From the NCBI GenBank assembly GCA_051872335.1, contig JBJEDT010000029.1, positions 1 to 29,635 on the forward strand: a stretch of DNA of 29,635 bases, given 5' to 3'. Below are positions 16,289 through 23,259 of the stretch, one piece after another. This DNA is from SUG2458 sp051872335 (GTDB taxonomy: Bacteria; Bacillota_I; Bacilli_A; RFN20; CAG-826). The position numbers and the translations under genes were made by a program. The notes beneath the pieces are model-generated. The model saw only the letters and a program-made list of their open reading frames with translations, was not told the DNA's origin and made no database searches. Positions within the stretch are counted from its first letter, which is position 1. Each line of letters starts with the position of its first letter.

Positions 16289-16406
16289 GTTTTTAACAAC
16301 GTAACTTTTATTAAAAAAGTTTCCCGAAATTTTTGAAGATTTTTTAACGATTATTCACATATATTATGAGGCGGCAGCCTTAATATTTTTTATGTAGGTG
16401 AATTAA
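16289..16406 (+). other. AT-rich stretch with DnaA box: candidate replication origin
   Basis: After the iterons comes a very AT-rich stretch with an imperfect hairpin (AACTTTT with AAAAGTT near 16303-16320). A sequence matching the DnaA-box consensus TTATNCACA (TTATTCACA) lies at 16351-16359. Together with hairpins 1-2 and the iterons this is the classical order of a theta-type origin. It could equally be the operator region of the downstream gene. Confidence 0.6.
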
Positions 16407-17066
16407 ATGAATATTAGAAACAAAATTCCATTTCGCACGGAGGAATTGACTTTGAAAGAACTTGCTTATAATGATTGTATTTATGCTTGGTTATTATTAC
16501 ATTCTCATTATAACCCTGATGAATCTCATAATTACATTTACAAAGAAGATATAAATTTTACTAAAATAGGAACAGCAATTCATAGAAGTAGACAAACTGT
16601 ATCTAAAAGATTTAAAAATCTTTTAGAAGATGGTTATATTAGAGAGTGTAAATATAATGGAAAAACTTGTTATAAAATTCCTTATTTTAAAGATTTTGAG
16701 GAACTGCATGGTCCAACCGTTTTTCAACTTCTATGTTTACCAGTTGATAAACAAAAGGAAGAACTTATTAAAACTTATGCTTATCTTTTAAAAAAGAAAC
16801 GAATTGCTTTAAGAGAAGGGCATACATCTTTTTCTACCTCATCAAAAGAAATATTACAGACCTATGGCAGTTCTGCCTCTCATAATAAAAAATATGAAAA
16901 TATGAGAGCAATTTTTACTCTTTTGCAAGGCGCGGGAATTATAAAGTTTAAAACAACAAGTTATGAACGTCGTTCTGATGGAACTGTCATGCCGCCACAG
17001 ATGATTGTTTATGAGGTAAATGATAAGGCTTCCGATGAATGGTTAGAAAAAGATTGTGAAGAATAA
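16407..17066 (+). CDS. Winged-helix DNA-binding protein, candidate replication initiator
   Basis: 219 residues; ATG after GTAGGTGA. Residues about 50-80 form a winged helix-turn-helix (INFTKIGTAIHRSRQTVSKRFKNLLEDGYI) followed by a wing (NGKTCYKIPYF). A second, possibly helical domain occupies 95-150, and a second wHTH-like part may follow (LLQGAGIIKFKTTSYERR). Two wHTH units would fit plasmid/phage initiators that bind iterons. Its gene lies immediately downstream of the iterons, as is usual for initiators that autoregulate. No metal-dependent nuclease or ATPase motif is present, so it would need DnaA or a helicase loader. A transcriptional regulator is the main alternative. Confidence 0.65.
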   Translation: MNIRNKIPFRTEELTLKELAYNDCIYAWLLLHSHYNPDESHNYIYKEDINFTKIGTAIHRSRQTVSKRFKNLLEDGYIRECKYNGKTCYKIPYFKDFEELHGPTVFQLLCLPVDKQKEELIKTYAYLLKKKRIALREGHTSFSTSSKEILQTYGSSASHNKKYENMRAIFTLLQGAGIIKFKTTSYERRSDGTVMPPQMIVYEVNDKASDEWLEKDCEE

Positions 17067-17073
17067 AGTATAT

Positions 17074-17105
17074 AAGTCAACTTTACATTAGGGTTGACTT
17101 TTTCT
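17074..17105 (+). terminator. Terminator of the winged-helix gene, fused to promoter P3
   Basis: AAGTCAAC and GTTGACTT form an 8-bp stem followed by TTTTCTTT. The 3' arm carries the next -35 hexamer. Confidence 0.8.
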
Positions 17106-17122
17106 TTAATCTATGATATAAT
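17094..17122 (+). promoter_or_regulatory. Promoter P3
   Basis: TTGACT at 17094-17099, 17-bp spacer, TATAAT at 17117-17122 preceded by TGA. It starts the first half of the NAD cluster. Confidence 0.85.
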
Positions 17123-17154
17123 TATTATAGTAAATAAGAAAGAGAGGTAATCCT

Positions 17155-17259
17155 ATGGGATTTATTGCTTTAATTGTAATCGGTATTGTAGTATATGTTG
17201 GTGCTGGCACAATATTTGATATTCTTTTTGATATTTTCTTCGGAGGAAAGGGAAAATGA
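17155..17259 (+). CDS. Small membrane peptide, 34 residues
   Basis: ATG after AGAGAGGTAATCCT. The peptide is MGFIALIVIGIVVYVGAGTI followed by FDILFDIFFGGKGK: a single transmembrane segment with a short basic tail. Its stop overlaps the next small gene's ATG (ATGA). First gene after promoter P3. No family recognised. The ribosome binding site and coupled downstream gene make it plausible. Confidence 0.55.
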   Translation: MGFIALIVIGIVVYVGAGTIFDILFDIFFGGKGK

Positions 17260-17336
17260 AATATAATATTATCCTTATAGAATACAACAATTCTATTTAT
17301 GTACTTCCTATAAAACAAAAAACCTATAAGGTTTAA
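17256..17336 (+). CDS. Small peptide, 26 residues
   Basis: ATG overlaps the previous stop by 4 bases, with GGAGGAAAGG as ribosome binding site 5-14 bases upstream. The peptide reads MKYNIILIEYNNSIYVLPIK then QKTYKV. It is followed 4 bases later by the ribosome binding site of the Cys-rich gene. Unknown function; support is the strong site and tight packing. Confidence 0.4.
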   Translation: MKYNIILIEYNNSIYVLPIKQKTYKV

Positions 17337-17353
17337 AACAAAGGAGAATGATA

Positions 17354-17590
17354 ATGAAAATATTTAAAAAATTAGGAGAACTTAATACTGATAAGGAAGT
17401 AAATAATTTTCTTTTTAAAACAATTTGCGGCGGAGCAGAGAACTGTAGCACTTGTCCATTAAGTTCTACAAATCGTCCTTGTCGAGATTTTTGGGACGAT
17501 GATGATTTTTGTTGTCTTGATATGTTTGTTGATGTTTTAACTATGGATATAAAGGAGGAAAACTATAATGAAAATATTGGTAGTAATTGA
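17354..17590 (+). CDS. Small Cys-rich protein, 78 residues
   Basis: ATG 17354 chosen because AAGGAG at 17341-17346 is too close to the in-frame ATG at 17348. It contains ICGGAENCSTCPLS and RPCRDFWDDDDFCC, i.e. CxxxxxCxxC plus C...CC, a probable zinc or iron-sulfur site. It overlaps the nicotinamidase start by 23 bases, so the two are co-translated. No family recognised; a role linked to NAD metabolism is only positional inference. Confidence 0.6.
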   Translation: MKIFKKLGELNTDKEVNNFLFKTICGGAENCSTCPLSSTNRPCRDFWDDDDFCCLDMFVDVLTMDIKEENYNENIGSN

Positions 17591-18092
17591 TATGCAGACA
17601 GATTTTACGAGAGGAATTTTATCAAATCCGGCGGCTGAGGCGATAATTCCCGAAATTAAAGAACGTGTTGAAGCGGCACGAGAGAATAAGGAAATGGTAA
17701 TTTTTACTCAGGATACTCATATGGAGGACTATCTTGAAACAGAAGAGGGTAAAAAGCTAGCTGTGGAGCATTGTATTTATGGAACAGATGGTTGGCAGAT
17801 TGTAGATGAGCTTAAAGATGATGCTGGGCTCTGTGTTTTAAAACCATCTTTTGCTAGTTTTGACCTTATAGACAGAATACAGACACTGTCAAGTGCTATG
17901 AACGAAAGACCTGAAATTGAAATTTGTGGAACTGCAACTGATATCTGTGTTGTATCTAATGCTCTTATGCTTAGGTCTGCATTTTATAATGATAAGGTTG
18001 CTGTAAACGAGAGTCTTTGTGCTGGTATAACAAAAGAAAGACATGATGCGGCAATAGCTGTAATGCGTTCATGTATGATTGATATTATATAA
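17568..18092 (+). CDS. pncA: Nicotinamidase (isochorismatase-superfamily cysteine hydrolase)
   Basis: 174 residues; ATG after AAAGGAGGA. The catalytic triad is visible as Asp8 (VVIDMQTDF), Lys92 (CVLKPSF) and Cys127 (GTATDICVVSNA). Candidate metal ligands are Asp49 and His51 (TQDTHMEDY) and His68 (AVEHC), the feature that separates nicotinamidases from other isochorismatase relatives. It would hydrolyse nicotinamide to nicotinate and ammonia. The next genes encode a PRPP-synthetase-like enzyme, a NAMPT-like transferase and NAD synthetase, which makes NAD recycling the obvious pathway. Members of this superfamily with other amide substrates exist, so the substrate call relies partly on context. 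Confidence 0.82.
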   Translation: MKILVVIDMQTDFTRGILSNPAAEAIIPEIKERVEAARENKEMVIFTQDTHMEDYLETEEGKKLAVEHCIYGTDGWQIVDELKDDAGLCVLKPSFASFDLIDRIQTLSSAMNERPEIEICGTATDICVVSNALMLRSAFYNDKVAVNESLCAGITKERHDAAIAVMRSCMIDII

Positions 18093-18103
18093 AGGAGGAA
18101 CTT

Positions 18104-18871
18104 ATGGTTCGTTTTGATGGTCTACCTATAATTAAATCTACTTTTCCAAACAATGAAAAACAGTATGATGATTTTTTTGATATATGCAGAAATAGGAAAA
18201 ATCATAAGCTGGATTTAATCTATGAAAGCAACGAAGACCTTTTTGATATTGCTCTTATTAAGAAGTGGTTTGATGATAATACAATAAATGGGGCAAATCT
18301 TGATTTAGTTATGCCTTTCTGTCCTTATGGACAAATGGATAGGAAAATAGACGGGTCTATGTTTAGTTTTAAATATTTCGCTCAGTTTATTAACTCTTTA
18401 AATTTTACAACTGTTACTATTTATGACCCTCATTCCAGTGTTATGCCGGCTCTCTTAAATCATTGTCTTGTTAAGTATCCTATGGATGGAGTATATCCTG
18501 AAGAATATGACCTTTTATTCTATCCAGACAATGGTGCCGCAAAGAAGTATTCTGAAATTTATAATTATGCGTATCGTTTTGGTAATAAAAGGAGAAATCT
18601 TGATACGGGTGAAATTATCAAGTATGAAATAATTGCGGATAAAGAGGATATAGAGGATAAGTATATCCTTATGCGAGATGACCTTATTATGGGAGGCCGC
18701 ACATTTATTGAATCTGCAAAAGCGTTAAAGGAAATTGGAGCTAAACATATTGACCTTTATGTCACACATCTTATGCCGCAAGCAGAAGATTTTTGCAAGC
18801 GTCATAAAGAATACGGCATTGATAATATCTTCAGTGCCAATACCTTAAATATGCCATGGTACAAAAGATAA
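18104..18871 (+). CDS. PRPP-synthetase-like enzyme, candidate ADP-ribose pyrophosphate synthetase (Adps)
   Basis: 255 residues; ATG after AAAGGAGG, 11 bases after pncA. It has PRPP-synthetase landmarks: PFCPYGQMDRKIDG at 71-84 (catalytic and ATP loop), IYDPHSS at 106-112 (metal-binding His region), FYPDNGAAKKY at 139-149, and the PRPP-loop relative RDDLIMGGRTFIESAKAL at 191-208 (canonical DDxxxTGGT). It is about 55 residues shorter than typical PrsA (around 310) and has divergent loops. In the NARP1 pathway described for phages, a protein of this family phosphorylates ADP-ribose to ADPR-pyrophosphate and is paired with a NAMPT-like partner, as here. It could also be a true PRPP synthetase; sequence alone does not decide. 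Confidence 0.78.
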   Translation: MVRFDGLPIIKSTFPNNEKQYDDFFDICRNRKNHKLDLIYESNEDLFDIALIKKWFDDNTINGANLDLVMPFCPYGQMDRKIDGSMFSFKYFAQFINSLNFTTVTIYDPHSSVMPALLNHCLVKYPMDGVYPEEYDLLFYPDNGAAKKYSEIYNYAYRFGNKRRNLDTGEIIKYEIIADKEDIEDKYILMRDDLIMGGRTFIESAKALKEIGAKHIDLYVTHLMPQAEDFCKRHKEYGIDNIFSANTLNMPWYKR

Positions 18872-18895
18872 GTCGAGAGAAATCTTGACTTATTT
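18870..18895 (+). terminator. Terminator fused to promoter P4
   Basis: AAGTCGAGA and TCTTGACTT form a 9-bp stem (one G-T pair) capped by a GAAA tetraloop. It overlaps the stop codon region of the Adps-like gene. The 3' arm carries the P4 -35. Confidence 0.7.
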
Positions 18896-18913
18896 CCTAT
18901 TTTATGATATAAT
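18885..18913 (+). promoter_or_regulatory. Promoter P4
   Basis: TTGACT at 18885-18890, 17-bp spacer, TATAAT at 18908-18913 preceded by TGA. Sequence through the start site is almost identical to P3 and P5 (ATTATTATAGTAAATAAGAA). It drives NADAR, the NAMPT-like gene and nadE. Confidence 0.85.
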
Positions 18914-18944
18914 TATTATAGTAAATAAGAAAGAGGTGAAATAG

Positions 18945-19364
18945 ATGGTTATAGATTCTTTTAGTGGTGAAAATGCATTTTTAAGTAATTTTTTTGATAC
19001 TAATATTATTTTTGATGGAATCATGTTCACCAGTAGTGAAGCCGCTTTTCAAGCACAGAAAACCCTTGATTTAGAAGAGAGACGACAATTTACTTTGTTA
19101 CATCCCGGCAAGGCAAAACGAATGGGAAGAAAGATTGCTTTGCGACCAGATTGGGAAGATGTAAAACTTGAAGTAATGGAAGACATATGTCGTGCAAAAT
19201 TTACTCAAAATGAAGAGCTTAAAAGGAAGCTTATTGATACTGGAGATACAGTCCTTATTGAGGGTAATACTTGGAATGATACTTTTTGGGGAGTATGTAA
19301 TGGAGTAGGAGAGAATAATCTTGGAAAAATTTTAATGAAAATAAGAGAGGAGTTAAGAGATTAA
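18945..19364 (+). CDS. NADAR-domain protein (YbiA-like), candidate ADP-ribosylation reversal enzyme
   Basis: 139 residues, the usual size of single-domain NADAR/YbiA proteins; ATG after AGAGGTGA. Family landmarks: FSGENAFLSNFFDTNI at 5-20, FTSSEAAFQAQKT at 28-40, HPGKAKRMGRKI, RPDWEDVKLEVM and the C-terminal LIEGNTWNDTFWGVCNG followed by GENNLGKILM. NADAR proteins have been reported to remove ADP-ribose from guanine in nucleic acid and to hydrolyse related N-glycosidic bonds. In a phage this would reverse DarT-type ADP-ribosylation defence. It sits between the two candidate NARP1 genes, which also handle ADP-ribose, and ends one base before the NAMPT-like ATG. Confidence 0.85.
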   Translation: MVIDSFSGENAFLSNFFDTNIIFDGIMFTSSEAAFQAQKTLDLEERRQFTLLHPGKAKRMGRKIALRPDWEDVKLEVMEDICRAKFTQNEELKRKLIDTGDTVLIEGNTWNDTFWGVCNGVGENNLGKILMKIREELRD

Positions 19365-19365
19365 T

Positions 19366-22131
19366 ATGGGATATAGTTCTATTTTAAAAACAGATTTCTA
19401 TAAAATCACTCATATGCAGCAATACAATAGCGGCATAACTCATATTACTTCATATCTTACGCCGAGAGGAAGTAGATTTGATACCATTGACAAAATGGTC
19501 GTTTTTGGTATTGCGAACTTTGTTAATGAAGTTCTTTATAAGGATTTTAATGAGAACTTCTTTGGCAAACAATGGCTTGAAATTTACGAGGATTTAACGG
19601 AAGTTCTTATAAATGGTCTTCATAGTTCTGTCACAAATCTTAAAGCCACTGAAGATAAGATTCATAATCTTCATAAATTAGGTTATTTACCAATAGAAAT
19701 CAATGGTTTACCAGAGGGTACTCTCTGTCCAATGGGAGTGCCAGCAATTGAAATTCGTTCAACACATCCAAATTTTGCATGGGTTGCTCAATCTATTGAG
19801 AGTATTTTATCTTGTGAATTTTGGCATCCTGCTATAAGTGCAACTATTGCTCGTGAATATAAGAAAATTGTAAAGGCAGCATATAACCAGACTGTTGGTG
19901 ATGAAATATCTCATATGGGAGCTATGTGTGATTTCTCAATGAGAGGACAGGAGTCTTATGCTTCGGCTGTTGCTTCTGGAGCAGCTTTTCTTACAAGTTT
20001 CTTTAATTGCTCTACAATTGAATCCCGTAGATATGTTAATGAAAATTATAATGATAAGAAACCAGTAATGATAAATGGACTTACCTCTACTGAGCACTCA
20101 GTTATGTGTTCTGATTTTGCTATTTGCGGCGATGAGCGAGAAACGTTCCGTAGGCTTTTAACCGAAGTATATCCAAATACATCTTTTGCGGCGGTATGTG
20201 ATTCCTATGATTTCTGGAATGTTGTAACTAATATTCTTCCTTCATTGAGAAATGAAATTGAAGAACACAATGGCTTTATCGGAATCCGACATGATTGCTA
20301 TACTGATACTGCACAATTGCTAACTCAAAAAGGTTGGAAATATATTAAGGATATAACTGTCGAAGATAAAGTGGCTCAATTTGAAAAAGGAATAATTTCT
20401 TTTGTTAATCCATTAAAAATTATTAATGAGCCTTACAAAGGAGATATGTATCGTTTTTATAATGAAAAATTTGACATTAATACCATAGTAACTCCAAATC
20501 ATAGAATGGTAAGATACAACAAAAGAAAAAATGAATATCAAGTTGTAAAGGCAGATAAGGCATGCTACTATGATGGAATGGGATTGGTAAGAAATGGTCT
20601 TTTAAAAGGAGAAATATCTGAGCTTACGCCACTTGAAAAACTATACATAGCTTATCAGGCAGATGGATACTGTACTAAAAGTTGTCTAAATAAAACAGAA
20701 CAGTTTGAAAGTGGATATACAATAAAATTTCAATTTTCAAAAGAGAAGAAAATTAAACATTTGATTCAGATTTGCGAAGAAGGTAATTTTGAATATTGGA
20801 TTAGAGAAGGATATAAACCACATAAAAGCTCCCAAAAAAATGAAACGGAAATATGTGTAAAAATTTTCGAAAAACCAATAAAAAGACTTGAAGATTGGAT
20901 AGATTTAACTGATAAAAATGAAAAATGGTGTAAAAATTTTATAGAAGAAATGTCATATTGGGACTGCAGAATAAGAAAAGATTGTCCATACATTTATGAA
21001 TATGTTAATACTAACATTATAGACGCACAAATCGTTCAAACAATTGGGGCTTTAGCCGGATACAATACTCATTTTTCTCTCAGGGAAGATAATAGGGAAG
21101 ATTATTATTTGGATTGTTGTTATGTTACCATAAATAAAAAGAATAATATCCCTTGTTATACAGTACATAAAGAGAGAATTGAGGATTATGATGGAAATAT
21201 TTATTGTGTAAATGTTCCAAGTGGACAATTAGTAGTAAGAGATAATGAGCAAATTTTTATTTCTGGTAATTCTAGCGAACCAGTTCATGCACTTTGCGGC
21301 ATTCAGCAATTTAATTTTAATAAGATATACTCATATAATGAAGATATTATATCTATCACCGATGAAGTCGATTTTGAAGATTTCATTTATGAGTTTATGA
21401 ATGACAATTATCCTTGGACAGAAGAGCCTTTTGAAGCCTATTTCGAATATACAGCAAAATCAGAGGATGAAAGTCACGATGGACAATTTTTTAGCGGCGT
21501 TTATCAGATTATCCCTACTATTTGGAATATTTCTGAAGAATCTGTAGAAAAAGGTTTTGAGCTTGATAAGCTAAGAGATTCTTTAACTTATGAGGATAAA
21601 GGCATGGTTGAAACTTTTTATGAACTTTTTGGAGGCTCTGTAAATTCCAAGGGATTCATACAAATTAATCCAAAGGTTAAGGCTGTATACGGGGATAGTA
21701 TAACCTTGCCAAGAGCAACAGAAATTTACAGAAGACTTGCAAGTAAAGGTTTCGCGGCGAACAATGTAAGCCTTGGTGTAGGCTCATTCTCTATGGAATG
21801 TATTGAAGAATCAGATGGAAGTCTTAAACCCTTTACCAGAGATAGTTTTTCTATTGCTATAAAAGCGACATATTGTATCCATAAAGAAAATGGAAGAGAG
21901 AAAGAAATCTTTATCTATAAAGACCCAAAGGGTTGTGAGGGAAAGAAATCTCTTAGAGGATTGTGCCGAGTTGTTGAAAACTATAAGGAGATTAAAGTTG
22001 TTCAAGAACTTAATAAAGAACAGTATGATTCTTTAGAGCCGGCAAGCCTTTTTGTTAATTATTTTAAGAACGGCGAAGTAACTAAATATTCTTTTGAAGA
22101 TGTACGAGAAAGATTGGAGGATAATATATAA
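19366..22131 (+). CDS. NAMPT-like (nicotinamide/nicotinate transferase, Namat-type) split by an intein
   Basis: 921 codons; removing the intein (codons 311-635) leaves 596 residues, versus about 490 for human NAMPT. Conserved parts: KTDFYKITHMQQY at 8-20, DFSMRGQESYAS with Arg193 (human Arg196), STEHS with His244 (human autophosphorylated His247), CDSYDFWN, IGIRHD-S split by the intein at the human RPDSG loop, and TRDSFSIAIKATYC with KDPKG and GKKSLRGL near the end. An eye alignment puts Ser216 where human NAMPT has Asp219. It transfers a pyridine base onto PRPP or, in NARP1, onto ADPR-pyrophosphate to make NAD directly. The gene overlaps nadE by one base (TAATG), so they are coupled. Confidence 0.88.
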   Translation: MGYSSILKTDFYKITHMQQYNSGITHITSYLTPRGSRFDTIDKMVVFGIANFVNEVLYKDFNENFFGKQWLEIYEDLTEVLINGLHSSVTNLKATEDKIHNLHKLGYLPIEINGLPEGTLCPMGVPAIEIRSTHPNFAWVAQSIESILSCEFWHPAISATIAREYKKIVKAAYNQTVGDEISHMGAMCDFSMRGQESYASAVASGAAFLTSFFNCSTIESRRYVNENYNDKKPVMINGLTSTEHSVMCSDFAICGDERETFRRLLTEVYPNTSFAAVCDSYDFWNVVTNILPSLRNEIEEHNGFIGIRHDCYTDTAQLLTQKGWKYIKDITVEDKVAQFEKGIISFVNPLKIINEPYKGDMYRFYNEKFDINTIVTPNHRMVRYNKRKNEYQVVKADKACYYDGMGLVRNGLLKGEISELTPLEKLYIAYQADGYCTKSCLNKTEQFESGYTIKFQFSKEKKIKHLIQICEEGNFEYWIREGYKPHKSSQKNETEICVKIFEKPIKRLEDWIDLTDKNEKWCKNFIEEMSYWDCRIRKDCPYIYEYVNTNIIDAQIVQTIGALAGYNTHFSLREDNREDYYLDCCYVTINKKNNIPCYTVHKERIEDYDGNIYCVNVPSGQLVVRDNEQIFISGNSSEPVHALCGIQQFNFNKIYSYNEDIISITDEVDFEDFIYEFMNDNYPWTEEPFEAYFEYTAKSEDESHDGQFFSGVYQIIPTIWNISEESVEKGFELDKLRDSLTYEDKGMVETFYELFGGSVNSKGFIQINPKVKAVYGDSITLPRATEIYRRLASKGFAANNVSLGVGSFSMECIEESDGSLKPFTRDSFSIAIKATYCIHKENGREKEIFIYKDPKGCEGKKSLRGLCRVVENYKEIKVVQELNKEQYDSLEPASLFVNYFKNGEVTKYSFEDVRERLEDNI
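20296..21270 (+). mobile_element. Intein in the NAMPT-like gene
   Basis: 325 residues from Cys1 (CYTDTAQLLTQKGWKYIKDI) to Asn (QIFISGN), followed by extein Ser+1. Block B is seen around TIVTPNHRMV. The terminal residue before Asn is Gly instead of the usual His, an uncommon variant. The middle has one LAGLIDADG-like segment (LEKLYIAYQADGYCTKS); a second near SYWDCR is poor, so the endonuclease may be decayed. It interrupts the phosphate-binding RxDS loop, so splicing is needed for activity. Confidence 0.9.
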
Positions 22132-22931
22132 TGCAGAAAGTTTATAATTTTAATTGTGCAGAGGCTTTTGCTAAGATAACTCTCGATTGGAGACGTTGGG
22201 CTAATGATACAGGAGCAAAGAAATTTATACTTGGTCTTTCGGGCGGCAAGGATAGCTCAGTTGTTGCGGCGCTCGCTGTAAAAATTTTTGGTGCTGAAAA
22301 TGTTTATGGAGTTTTTATGCCAAACACAGACTATAAAGATGAAAATATTGTTAATGAGCTTTGTAAACATCTTGGTCTTGAAAAGGGAAAGAACTATTTT
22401 AAAGCTTGTATTCATGATGCTTATGTGGCTATTACCTCAGCAATGACTATTATCAATGAAGTTGATATTTCAAGTGATACAGCAATAAATCTTCCTGCTC
22501 GTCTTCGTATGGCAATGATATATGCCTATGGACAGAGCCTTGGTGCAAGACCTCTTTGTACGTCTAATCTTTCTGAAAATGTAGTTGGTTATTCAACTTT
22601 ATATGGCGACCATGCAGGCTCTTATGCTCCTATCGGTGACCTTACTGTAACGGAAGTTATCCAGCTCGGAGAGTGGCTTGGTCTTGACAAGAAATTTACA
22701 AGAAAAACTCCAGAAGATGGTCTTAGCGGCAAAACCGATGAAGAAAATCTTGGCATTACTTATGCAGAACTTGACCAGTATATTAGAACTGGAGTAATTT
22801 CTTCTGAAGAAAAGAGAAAGAAAATTATTAATAAGTTTGAGGCTAATACTTTTAAAACATTGATGGTTGACATTCCAACCCCACAGATGTGTCTTCCAAT
22901 GCACGTGAAATCAACAGATTTTGTTTTTTAA
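22131..22931 (+). CDS. nadE: NAD synthetase, ammonia-dependent
   Basis: 266 residues, similar to short NadE (about 275) and lacking the glutaminase domain. The PP-loop is LGLSGGKDSS at 34-43. Further features are NLPARLRMAMIYAYGQSLGA, TSNLSENVVGYSTLYGDHAGSYAPIGDLTV and the C-terminal KTPEDGLSGKTDEENLGITY and KRKKI segments. It adenylates nicotinic acid adenine dinucleotide and amidates it with ammonia to give NAD+. Its presence implies that the pathway passes through the deamidated intermediate NaAD, which fits the nicotinamidase upstream. Start overlaps the NAMPT-like stop by one base. Confidence 0.93.
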   Translation: MQKVYNFNCAEAFAKITLDWRRWANDTGAKKFILGLSGGKDSSVVAALAVKIFGAENVYGVFMPNTDYKDENIVNELCKHLGLEKGKNYFKACIHDAYVAITSAMTIINEVDISSDTAINLPARLRMAMIYAYGQSLGARPLCTSNLSENVVGYSTLYGDHAGSYAPIGDLTVTEVIQLGEWLGLDKKFTRKTPEDGLSGKTDEENLGITYAELDQYIRTGVISSEEKRKKIINKFEANTFKTLMVDIPTPQMCLPMHVKSTDFVF

Positions 22932-22950
22932 TTAAAGGAGGATAATAATT

Positions 22951-23196
22951 ATGTATAGAATTAATCTTGTTACAACAAGCGATATAACTGAGTTTACTAA
23001 TATTTGTCAGAAGATTGATGGTAGAGTTGAACTCTTTTGTAAGAAGACTGGCTATCGTGTAAACGGCAAGTCTCTTCTTGGATGTCTTGCGGCGATGGAG
23101 TTCGAAGAGGTTTATGTTGATAGTGATAAAGATATTTATAACAAAATTGAAAAATGGGTTATGAATGGTGATGATGGCAATTATATTCATGAATAA
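22951..23196 (+). CDS. HPr-fold-like small protein without the phosphorylatable His
   Basis: 81 residues; ATG after AAAGGAGGATA. The pattern of a strand, a helix, VELFCKKTGYRVNGKSLLGCLAAM and FEEVYVDSD resembles HPr-like domains in which a KSxLG motif follows the second strand. The region where HPr has His15 shows no equivalent histidine. It is probably a regulatory or binding domain rather than a PTS phosphocarrier. It ends the NAD transcription unit and is followed by promoter P5. A role in NAD metabolism is only positional. Moderate confidence in the fold. Confidence 0.55.
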   Translation: MYRINLVTTSDITEFTNICQKIDGRVELFCKKTGYRVNGKSLLGCLAAMEFEEVYVDSDKDIYNKIEKWVMNGDDGNYIHE

Positions 23197-23199
23197 GTC

Positions 23200-23228
23200 T
23201 TTACTTTTCTTTAAAAATGTGATATAAT
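23200..23228 (+). promoter_or_regulatory. Promoter P5
   Basis: TTTACT at 23200-23205, 17-bp spacer, TATAAT at 23223-23228 preceded by TGA. Downstream bases match P3 and P4. It drives the 23260-24369 genes. Confidence 0.8.
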
Positions 23229-23259
23229 TATTATAGTAAATAAGAAAAGGAGAATTAAT

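Noticed and set aside
18104..18871. Plain PRPP synthetase for nucleotide synthesis
   Set aside because: Not excluded, but its pairing with a NAMPT-like gene and NADAR makes an ADP-ribose substrate the better working idea; kept open in the annotation.
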